Below are positions 48,401 to 54,976 of a stretch of DNA of 64,000 nt, in pieces. The stretch is from contig NC_134988.1 in NCBI RefSeq assembly GCF_050947335.1, positions 7,440,001-7,504,000 on the forward strand. Direction: 5' to 3'. This DNA is from Megachile rotundata. Lineage: Eukaryota > Arthropoda > Insecta > Hymenoptera > Megachilidae. Within the stretch, counting starts at the first letter, position 1, and every line of letters begins with the position of its first letter. Below the pieces are notes generated by a model. The model made no database searches, was not told the DNA's origin, and worked only from the letters and a program-made list of their open reading frames with translations. The translations under genes and the position numbers were made by a program.

Positions 48401-51400
48401 AAAATTATTGGAGAATTGAAAGGCAATGGTGTCTGTCTTTCTTAAGTTTCTGTGATTATACAGTAAATATTGTTCTAGGAATAGTGCTTGTTCTTATACG
48501 TGAAAGGATCTAAGTCTACATACAGGGCTTCCTCCTTTTTGTACTCATTTTTCTCATGTAGGCTATGTGTTATTAATTGGTAAGTGTGGTGTTTTTCTGG
48601 AATGCGACATAGGTGCCTCTTAGGTAAAGGTAAGAGTGAGGTCCTTTCACCACTTGTCTTTTAAGAATATCTAGAGGGAGCCAGAGAGAACCTCTAAAAT
48701 TTTCTGTCTTTGAACATAAAAACAAATTGAAAGCAGTTGGTGAAATACTTATTCTTCCACATCTTTTAATTAAAGGAAGCCTAAGTTGCAAATCCAGGAC
48801 TCTAAGATCCTGATTATACTTATCAACAAGTAATAACATAACCTACATGACTGAAATATGGAGTAAATAGGATATAATATGTATAAATAAACCTTAAGTG
48901 TTCAAGGATCTGTGGTTTTTCCCAGATGCGACTTTTATTATAAATTGTATTGTTTGCAACTTCTGTAACAGGCATTATTTTGTGGACAGACTATACATAA
49001 TTAGCTTTATACATAATACAGTACATTTGCTCCTTGACCCACGTGTGTATACTGTATCGCTTACTTTATACTGGTTCAAACTGTTTCTCTATTCTTTCGT
49101 CCGTCTTCTTGTCTTTATTTTCTGACTACTGGCGCGATTTTCTCTCTTTGAATACTGTAATCTACTTCTTTCGAGTGTTGTAAGTAGTATAACAAAAAAA
49201 TATTACATTGAATAGTTCTTATAAAGAAAAATGTATAGTTAATATTCTTTATTTAAATTGTATTCATTGATGCTCAATTCATAAATGATATTAAAATATT
49301 TTATCTTGTTACAATATGATGTAAAACCTGGTTTTACTTAAAAAAAAAAGAAAAAGAAAAAAAATACAAAATTATGAAAGTGAAGATGTTTTTTACAGAA
49401 TTTCCATCCATTTTAAAGATCAATGTTTTAAAATACAAAACTTCTTTTAAAGGAATCTTGTTAAGGAATAAGCCTACAAAATACTTATATGATAAAAATG
49501 GTGGGCCTCTGTAATTTATCTATTTAAAATAACTTTCTTTTATTATTAAAATATCAACTTAATTGAACTTGATTTACTGCATAGCAATTTTCTATCAAAG
49601 TATGAAACAGAGTTTACCATTGAATTTTTCCATTATGAACAAGTAAAATATTAACTCTTTCATCAATACATAATTGAAGTTGACCTAATTATTTAACAGA
49701 AAATAATTTTAATAAGCAATAACATGCTACTGGTCACAATGAAGACATTAAAAATATAATTTTACTTGGATAACTTTAACTAATCTTTTCATTGCTACCA
49801 AAAACTATTCTACATTTAATTATTTTCAATTTCCAAAATTAAATCTTTAATTTAAAATAAAGCATGGAGCTATATTTATAATCTAAAAAGGCAGTGGAAC
49901 TATTTTCAAAAATTCTGCAACGAAAGGGTTGAAGGCATTGGTGTAACTAGGCATCCAGACCAAAGTTAGGTATATTTCAAACAACTGTTGAATATAACTA
50001 TTGAAATCATGTCTACATACAATAGCATTTGAAGGTTTATTTTTCTTGATACATACAGATACATTGAAATACTTATTTTGATATACAGTAACTGGAATTA
50101 TTTCTGCACACTTGTTTGAGCATAACTGTAAAATTAAATTGAAAATATAAGCTATGAAGCATTAGGCTACAGAAATAGCTTCTGAGAAGTTGCTAGCCTA
50201 TTTCTGCTGATTTTATTTTGCGACACATAAACAAATAAAACAGATACAATATCATGAATATTCAAGTATTTCACTGCACGTACAGTGAAAGAAATTCTTA
50301 TTTCAATTAATCATTTCATATACGTAGAGACAAAATATATAATTATATAACTGTAAATCAAATAAATATTTCAAATACTGCTTCAATTAATATAAAAATG
50401 TATTGTTATTTCAAATTAACTAACTTAGCAAATGGATAGAGATTTACCTGGATTTAGTCCAGGCATACTATGGTCTCTGCCTAGATATGTCAATGGTTGA
50501 AGGTACAAGATGTATGAAAGTGAACAAAATAAAAACGTATCAAGAGAAAAGACAATTGATCAAAGAAGATTGGAATGAGAATTAACACTGAGCCCGTTTG
50601 CGTTGCGGTGGCTAGCGGCAGTGGCAGCGTCAGAGGACGGCGCCGCAGGGGGCTTGGTGGGGTTGGTGCGTTGAGGGGTGGCGGTAGTGGTGGCCTTGGA
50701 AGAGGTGAAACCGGGATGCCCTCGCGTTGGTATACGCTACTGGCGCTGCCCTTCCCCGACCAGCACCTGGGGCGTCGCGATTTGACAGCTCGCCGTGGCA
50801 CCGATCACCCTTATTCCTTTGGTCTCTCAGCGGCCCATCGGGCTGGATATTTCTCCAATCCTTCTCTCTAGTTACTAGCAGACAATACCTCCTATATATA
50901 GCCCACCACCATCGCCCTCACCCTCCACGCAACCATCGCCCACCACTACATCAATCATCACCACGTACCACCACAACCGCCATGCGCCACCCTCGCGAGT
51001 GATTACTAGTCAAGGTAAACGAGCAACGTTTATAATGTGCACACATAGCGATAGCTCGTTCACCAGCTTTAAAATTTTTGTAAAGCTTCACTTGAACGCA
51101 CTTGAATCATGCACTTCCTTTAGTTTTAGTCGACTGGTTCCTACACCCATGTGTATAGAATGATGCACCATTCTGCTTTTTAGGAGGATGGAAATTTCAA
51201 GTGAAGTTCAATGTCCTATAATCTTCCGGTTTAGTAGTTTTTACACGCTGCATACAAGATTAGGAAGATTAATAAAGCACTCAAATAAGGTTTAGCTTAT
51301 AAGTATATAAATATAAAAATATGGAAGGAACATGGTAAAATACACTTTGCTGGAATGTAGCAATAATAATACTGTACTTAAAATGCACTTAAATGACTAT

Positions 51401-53191
51401 GGAACAATATTTTTGAATATGTCATCACTTGTACTTTTTAATCGCTTGTCATGAAGCTTAATTTAATCTCAATGTTTTGTATTCCACAGAATTTTGGGAA
51501 AGATATACATATTTGTATATGTATGTTACACCATGTGAAATTTAATGTGTTATACTGCTTTGCATATTTTATTGTTAGTACCAATTATGGTAATGGAACA
51601 TAATTAAGAAACTCTTAGGATAAACCAAGTTGGCACTCGAAGTGCAAAAGTTATATATATTTGATAGATCATTATATTAATCTAAAGTTTCAATTCTAGA
51701 TTTAATTATAACTCCCCTGCTTTTACATTGCACTATTTGGATTGATCACATTTAAAAATTATACTGACATGATTAAATCATAAATGAGCAGAAATATGTT
51801 AATTATATTTCTGAGAATATAATTAAAAATTATTATTACTATTCTTAGCTAATTAAATTTTATATCTATAAAAAGTTGTGATATTATCACACATCTACTA
51901 TTCTATCTATGTTTTCTGCTTTTCTTATTTTCAGAATGGTGAAGGACCAAATTTATGCTAAAACCTGCTTCAAATTCTGCTTATGTATTTTCCAAATGAC
52001 ACATGCATTACTCAACACTTAACAATCGATTTGGCTTTAAATTAAGTACTACGATTCGATTATATTTGATATATTCCTGATTTACATGAGAACAACTTTT
52101 AACACAGTCAAATTTTGAAAATTCATTAAACTATAATTATTGTATAAAATTGATTAGTAAATGTACTATGTTATAGTTTATCCAAACAATAAAAAGCCAG
52201 ATCGATAATGCCATAAAACACTGCTTACTATAATTTTCTTCTTTGAAAGAAAAATATGTTACAATTGCAGGCTAGAAGTAGCAGAATAATGCAATCAGAA
52301 AGTTTATGTACCCCAAAAGTTGCAGATTTTATAGGGTAAAATAAATAAAAATATATGGTATTTTGCAATCTACAGTTTAACTCTTAAAATGCATAAAATA
52401 GGGGAAATCCAATCCTAAACCATATAGTATGCTCTTCATTCCAATGTTGTTACAATAGTAAGAATTCAACTATCTTTCCTTTCTTGTTCAAAGAATAAAT
52501 GCTGATGGGGATGTTTCATAATTAAAGATTCACAAAATGAGGTTGATATAAATAATCTCTTACTATATATACAATAGTATTTTCTATATTTTCTGAGTGA
52601 TCCATTATGCACTCTTTAAAATTCAAATATAATATTCTGGAAGTCAAATATCCAAATTGTAATTGTTTATGTCTATAAGATAAAACTACAGATTGCAAAA
52701 TGACAAAAAATTTTTCAATTAGTTTTAAAATCTGCAGTTTTTGGCATATCACTTCAAGTGTCCTATACTAAGAAATTTGTTCAACTTCGTACAGAAATCA
52801 TGGTAGAAGCAGCAAACACTATCGACATCGTGCATCCCCTGATTGCAACACTGTGGCTAGTTTTGGAAGCAGTTCCTTGGAGAGTAGAGGAGGTCTGAAT
52901 CGTTACTACCGTCAAGCTTGGGAAAATCTTCACGAGACAGCTGGGCACAAAAACAATCATCCTCCTCTTCGTCGCAAGGAAACCCTGGATGAACCAGGAT
53001 ACCGAGAGAATTACCGTGGTAACAACACCGAAAGGGATGGTTCTGAATTAGTCGTTAGCGACGTAGCTACTTTCTCATCGAACAAGCACGCCAGCATTTC
53101 TGACAAGAAACGCCATCACCATCACCACCATCATCATCACGGTAACTCGACACCAGAATGGAGACAGTCCCAGTCTCATCACAGATACTGA
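15448..53191 (+). CDS. Selectin-like CCP/FTP/C-type lectin membrane protein (furrowed / CG9095 family), whole gene, 11 coding exons
   Basis: Coding exons are 15448-15499, 32949-33185, 40581-40793, 45602-45834, 46176-46387, 46458-46672, 46972-47175, 47260-47376, 47446-47730, 47889-48384 and 52795-53191. All introns are GT-AG and all phases join, giving 2661 nt and 886 residues. Predicted order: signal peptide 1-18, CCP1 24-96, FTP/galactose-binding-like region 97-245, C-type lectin 246-387, CCP2 to about 455, CCP3 456-514, CCP4 519-588, Ser/Thr/Pro stalk about 590-725, membrane helix about 729-753, cytoplasmic tail 755-886. In Drosophila, furrowed is a selectin-like surface protein reported to act in planar cell polarity through Frizzled stabilisation. 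A similar role here is inference. Only four CCP domains are present, whereas I recall about ten for Drosophila Furrowed, so this may instead be the CG9095-type paralogue. The reading is strong; the exact orthology is not settled. Confidence 0.9.
17940..18300 (+). repeat. Three degenerate repeats with conserved AAAAGGGCGGGAAT
   Basis: The word occurs at 17955, 18110 and 18279 with weakly similar AT-rich flanks, a triplication with 155-169 bp spacing. GGGCGGGAA resembles an E2F site. Confidence 0.6.
19000..20770 (+). repeat. CATATCA paired-box array I
   Basis: About a dozen degenerate units of roughly 120-160 bp. Each carries a first box (CATATCAC or CATGTCAC) and a second box (CATATCAA followed by TTTAAA). 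Pairs start at 19176/19198, 19323/19345, 19761/19783, 19904/19926, 20067/20089 and 20345/20367, all exactly 22 bp apart. A few units have lost one box or gained an insertion. Confidence 0.8.
21605..21861 (-). repeat. Flanking repeat, copy 2 (inverted, next to element B)
   Basis: Reverse complement of 9824-10080 with scattered mismatches. The shared boundary with the transposon end shows that the repeat and the element were copied together. Confidence 0.75.
21862..22410 (+). mobile_element. CAGGGTG-family foldback element, copy B (long form)
   Basis: Begins CAGGGTGTTACCTGTAACGC after TA. It contains the shared body, then an arm (22061-22148), a unique loop (22149-22311) and a near-perfect reverse complement of the arm (22312-22403). 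The right terminus has decayed. No transposase frame. It lies in intron 1 of the selectin-like gene. Confidence 0.75.
27212..27990 (+). repeat. G-rich minisatellite (GGGAATTT family)
   Basis: About 750 bp of 7- to 9-bp units such as GGGAATTT and GGGGATTT. GGG or GGGG tracts separated by 4-6 bases are frequent (for example about 27333-27368), fitting the G-quadruplex pattern on the plus strand. Open frames in it are artefacts. Confidence 0.9.
28800..29060 (+). repeat. CAATTATT/CAATTGTT repeat
   Basis: A 16-bp unit CAATTATTCAATTGTT repeats cleanly between about 28857 and 28940, with degenerate edges. Confidence 0.85.
29971..31190 (+). repeat. CATATCA paired-box array II
   Basis: Eight units spaced about 136-186 bp. 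Boxes pair at 30087/30109, 30223/30245, 30371/30393, 30644/30666, 30786/30808 (second box degenerate) and 30929/30951, again 22 bp apart; 30507/30528 is 21. It has the same orientation as array I, 10 kb upstream in the same intron. Confidence 0.8.
31905..32660 (+). repeat. C-rich minisatellite, 16-bp unit CCCAAATTCCCCCATT
   Basis: About 45 tandem 16-bp units, with variants (TCTCAAATTCCACCAT, TTTTTAAATTCC) recurring at 144 and 176 bp, that is 9 and 11 units. Since 16 is not a multiple of three, every frame encodes the same 16-residue repeat. The core is the reverse complement of the G-rich array at 27.2 kb. Confidence 0.9.
32949..33185 (+). CDS. Selectin-like gene, coding exon 2: CCP/sushi domain 1
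   Basis: A symmetric phase 1-1 exon of 237 nt, the classic one-exon CCP module. It reads CGYPGAPAHS at its start, then TYSCERGFELLGP, RRQCQTDGSW and a final PFC, supplying the four cysteines and the tryptophan of a sushi fold. A long acidic insert (GAEDVVDEEDALL) sits between Cys1 and Cys2. Acceptor is gtcgcag|GT and donor is G|gtgagt. Confidence 0.92.
33960..34290 (+). repeat. Degenerate G-rich repeat related to the 27.2-kb array
   Basis: Words such as GGGAATTTGGGGTTTTGGGG and GGGATTTAGGGATTTAGGG fade into AT-rich sequence. It appears to be an older relative of the GGGAATTT array. Confidence 0.7.
34824..34930 (+). mobile_element. CAGGGTG-family miniature element, copy E (internal deletion)
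   Basis: 107 bp between TA dinucleotides, with ends CAGAGTGCTACCTGTAACGC and, in reverse complement, CAGGGTTCCACCTGTAACGC. It retains only the CTCCCACTTGCAGCCACC segment, so it defines both termini of the family. Confidence 0.8.
37199..37228. promoter_or_regulatory. Two GCGCATGCGC palindromes
   Basis: Perfect 10-bp palindromes at 37199-37208 and 37219-37228, starting exactly 20 bp apart, in AT-rich intron 2. They match the consensus of NRF-1 and its insect relative Ewg. Binding is inference. Confidence 0.45.
38000..38650 (+). repeat. Degenerate AATTTG/AAATTT low-complexity sequence
   Basis: Loose repetition of TTTGAAAATTT-like words. Similar patches occur at about 8.77-8.88, 13.03-13.09, 29.1-29.26, 43.8-43.9, 53.57-53.64 and 62.06-62.28 kb. 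No gene is seen in them. Confidence 0.6.
40581..40793 (+). CDS. Selectin-like gene, coding exon 3: FTP (fucolectin-like) domain, first part
   Basis: A phase 1-1 exon of 71 codons. It begins VLNVAGGKAPMQSS and continues with QRAVDGSNG, CTLTRPE and PWWYVNLLEPYMVQLVRLDF. The N-V-A-x-G-K-x-x-x-Q-S-S opening, the A-V-D-G turn and the W-W-x-V-x-L strand are signatures of the fucolectin / tachylectin-4 / pentraxin-1 (FTP) group of galactose-binding-like domains. Such domains bind fucose or other sugars in some relatives; ligand here is unknown. It follows CCP1 and precedes the second half of the same fold. Confidence 0.92.
40938..41387 (+). mobile_element. CAGGGTG-family foldback element, copy C (loop inverted relative to copy B)
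   Basis: Starts CAGGGTGTTATCTATAACTC, carries the shared body and left arm, then a loop that matches the reverse complement of copy B's loop. The right arm stops after a few bases (CATTTCC), so this copy is truncated. It is in intron 3. Confidence 0.75.
44406..44630 (-). mobile_element. CAGGGTG-family foldback element, copy D (half element)
   Basis: The reverse complement carries the TGCAGGGTATGAAGTGCACA block, the AAGGTCACCTTGGG block and one arm down to the GAAATTG edge, but no loop and no terminus. It faces copy C in the same intron. Confidence 0.7.
45602..45834 (+). CDS. Selectin-like gene, coding exon 4: FTP domain, second part
   Basis: Enters in phase 1 and leaves in phase 0. It reads GTIVVRVGNNRPDLGTNPIC, then CNRFTGPLEEGQPLFLPC, FVSVHLEANTPTPIPVQLSL and CEAFVYTDQ. 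The I-x-V-R-V-G-N-x-x-P start, the conserved cysteine pair and the closing L-x-L-C-E-x-x-V strand match the C-terminal half of an FTP domain, so exons 3 and 4 together form one domain split by a 4.8-kb intron. Confidence 0.92.
46176..46387 (+). CDS. Selectin-like gene, coding exon 5: C-type lectin domain, first half
   Basis: Begins ALPIERCPQF, a typical C-type lectin N-terminal cysteine, followed by KCYIFYNRQPMIFREALAFC and RARGGTLVDESNPALQGFI. The C-Y-x-F, the A-x-x-F-C and the G-G-x-L-V elements are standard for the first half of the fold. Exits in phase 2 at CACAG|gtattc. Confidence 0.93.
46458..46672 (+). CDS. Selectin-like gene, coding exon 6: C-type lectin domain, second half
   Basis: Reads YWMGAVRD, VWRWTGSGEEVSVSFWSLPQ, EDCARYDGSRGWLWSDTPC and LNFICQH. 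The W-M-G-A, F-W, C-x(3)-D, W-x-D-x-x-C and F-I-C elements are those of the long-loop and C-terminal part of the lectin fold. The usual EPN or QPD calcium and sugar tripeptide is not evident; the position is near SLPQGTEEDC. Calcium-dependent sugar binding is therefore uncertain. The acceptor is tandem (AAGGAG), so the first residue may vary. Confidence 0.93.
46972..47175 (+). CDS. Selectin-like gene, coding exon 7: CCP/sushi domain 2
   Basis: A phase 1-1 exon. It reads ACGRPEQPPNSTM, YEVGATVEYTCNAGSLLIGP, STRTCLDTGFY and FPPVCK. Four cysteines are in CCP register. The usual tryptophan before the last cysteine is replaced by phenylalanine (GFYNEFPPVC), so the domain is slightly atypical. An N-x-S/T sequon (NST) lies near its start. 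Confidence 0.9.
47260..47376 (+). CDS. Selectin-like gene, coding exon 8: CCP domain 3, first half
   Basis: Reads IECGYPASIKHGGYTLINNT and VLYSCEEGYEMTG, the first two cysteines of a CCP domain. The remaining half sits in the next exon after a 69-bp intron. The intron is in frame and free of stops, but splicing restores the canonical G-x-x-x-L-x-C spacing, so I treat it as a true intron. Confidence 0.88.
47446..47730 (+). CDS. Selectin-like gene, coding exon 9: CCP domain 3 (end) and CCP domain 4
   Basis: Begins RARLTCDIDERWNGPPPRC, closing CCP3 with its cysteines and tryptophan, then CDPPTPVPHSY starts CCP4, which continues SIVTYTCEKGYKLTG, RQILCLPSGSYDHAAPTC. CCP4 has an acidic insert (DEIDETETMPAKA) and, like CCP2, lacks the tryptophan. 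Donor is ACAG|gtaatt in phase 1. Confidence 0.92.
47889..48384 (+). CDS. Selectin-like gene, coding exon 10: Ser/Thr/Pro stalk and membrane helix
   Basis: The exon starts EEPRSPPTVST and is dense in Thr, Ser and Pro (for example TTVVSTTSTSTTTSVPP), a likely O-glycosylated stalk lifting the lectin and CCP modules off the membrane. It ends with a single hydrophobic helix, roughly AVIALGVFGGFVFLAAVI to VVILI, followed by Arg residues that act as a stop-transfer signal. Exits in phase 2 at ACGCAG|gtaaag. Confidence 0.92.
48385..52794 (+). other. Intron 10 of the selectin-like gene (4.4 kb) with a GC-rich island
   Basis: AT-rich except for 50.58-51.01 kb, which is strikingly GC-rich and could hold an alternative exon (entered separately). 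A second good acceptor lies at 51934 (tttcttattttcag|AATGG). The remainder shows no exon-like sequence. Confidence 0.7.
50616..51014 (+). other. GC-rich island; candidate alternative exon or separate transcript start
   Basis: After the acceptor-like GCTAG at 50615 an open frame in the phase left by exon 10 encodes a Gly/Arg-rich run (GSGSVRGRRRRGLGG and onward) to a stop at 50869-50871, so it could supply an alternative tail of about 85 residues. Downstream are a TATATATA word (50893-50900), Pro/His-coding CCACC-rich DNA and a consensus donor CAAG|gtaaac at 51014. The polypyrimidine tract is poor. A promoter or a non-coding exon is equally possible. Confidence 0.3.
52795..53191 (+). CDS. Selectin-like gene, coding exon 11: cytoplasmic tail and stop
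   Basis: Joined in phase 2 (AG|A, Arg), it reads NHGRSSKHYRHRASPDC, VASFGSSSLESRGGLNRYYR, QAWENLHE and on to a run of nine histidines at residues 862-870, ending SQSHHRY and TGA at 53189-53191. The basic, Tyr- and Ser-containing tail could bind adaptors; no catalytic motif is present. The Y-Y-R-Q-A-W-E-N-L block looks like a conserved tail motif. Confidence 0.9.
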
Positions 53192-54866
53192 ACACCAAAT
53201 GCGTTAGATAGGATCCTTCGTACTCGAGGTTTACAGTGAATCGTTATTGGATCACGAATAAACTTCCATCACATTCTACGGCAATGCTTTACATCGGAGG
53301 AGCTCCTCACTTGTTCTCTTCCCGCCACGTTCCGTGGCTGCGTAACAGAGAAACAAACGAAAGGAGTTCGATAAAATAGACGCGATGACTTCATTTTCGT
53401 AGCATTTGTTTACATTGATCGTTCAAATACAGCCACATGCAACTTTGGCTTCCTTCAGTTAAGGGAAATGTAGGTTCTTTCTACTCCAGATATAAATGAG
53501 TGAATTACAAGTTGCTGTTTCATATATACTAGGTAGAACTTAAGTATAGCAACTTAAGTCTAAATTTTAAAATTAAAAATTTAGGAATTTAAGGATTTGG
53601 GGACTTAGAAATTTAGGAACTTTTGAAATTTTAAGTTTCTAATATGAAGTATACGAGATATGTTATAGCAGTGTAAGAAGAGACAAATGTGGCTTACAAA
53701 TCACCACTTGGTTTATGTCTATGTAAGTTCTCCGTATCAAGATTCTTCCAAGACCAAAAGCAACTGGTATAAACCTTTGCCTCCTACATTTCTGCTTATC
53801 CAAAAGAAGCCTATGTTGCACCAAAGTGAATTAAACATTGCGTAGTGTGATCAAATAGATAAAAGATAGATCATTCTCCATTTATTGTTCTGATATACAG
53901 TAGATTATTTACACCTACGTTATTACGTAATGTAAATAGCGTATATTGCAATAGTATAAGTAAGAGAATGAAGTTGTGAATGTAGGAGGATCACAAGTTG
54001 ATCGAAGGACATGCCAAAAAATGAGAGAGTAATATATATACGTATATACATATATCTATATATAATTACTGATCAAACGGTTTCTAATATTTTTTTTAAG
54101 TTATTATAGAAACGTTTGATTATAATAATGTTCTCAGCGTACAATGTTCACAGAAATCACATATTCGATAAGACTAAAATCTGTTATGGGCACCTTGGCC
54201 TCACCTTATAAGGATATTGATGAAATTCCTCGTAATGATATGATATTCGAAGAAGGTACTATTAAGGATAGGCCGATGTTATCCATTTCAGAATCAAAAT
54301 TAATTTAGTTATGATGTCAAACTAAGATAATTAAAGTCTGTCTCTACAGGTTTTAGTACATTAATGAAATATTTATATATATTTAGTATTATATTATCCA
54401 CCTAAATATTTCATTCCAAATTCGTCAGAAATAAAATATAATTAGTAAATAACGTGTATTTATTTGTTGACTGAATTAAGAAATTCATAACAAGTTTATA
54501 TATGTACTTATTTAATGTCTCAGTAATTACAATAAATTGTAATAGTGCCATTATGGGCAAATTTTCATGTATTTACATATACATTCTCATTGTTCGTGGC
54601 ATATGCTGAATGACAAATACTAGTAATACTTTTAATAGAAGTACTTTTAATAACTCGTTAATTACATATATCATTAGTTTTAGTCTTGACAATGCACAAG
54701 CTATTTGAAATAAAAATATTTATGCAATGTAATTGTTTCATAATAATTCATTAAAAAAAGTTCAAAAAATGATTTTCGTAACATATTTCAGTAAGAAAAA
54801 AAAAAACAGATCTTTTTTTTCATGAAGCAGTCTAATATGTTATATAAAAAATTAAAAATATCACAT
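53192..54866. other. 3' UTR of the selectin-like gene and convergent intergenic DNA
   Basis: A polyadenylation word AATAAA lies at 53257-53262, about 70 bp after the stop, and further ones lie downstream. On the minus strand, an AATAAA (TTTATT at 54459-54464) could serve the peptidase gene, whose stop is at 54867. The two genes are convergent, so their 3' ends face each other within about 1.7 kb. No coding sequence was recognised. Confidence 0.5.
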
Positions 54867-54976
54867 TTACCCTTGAAGCCACTGGCTGATTAAATGTCCA
54901 ATTTTGGCTCTGGCAACTTTCAACTCAGGTACATCACTTTTTGATGGAGGATACATATTAGCACAGTGAGCAGTAC
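54867..54976 (-). CDS. S28 peptidase exon 8: catalytic histidine and stop
   Basis: Begins GTAHCANMYPPSKSDVPEL and ends LISQWLQG with TAA at 54867-54869. T-A-H-C-A-x-M-Y-P carries the triad histidine (residue 462). The C-terminal helix is of normal length, so the protein is not truncated. Confidence 0.95.
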
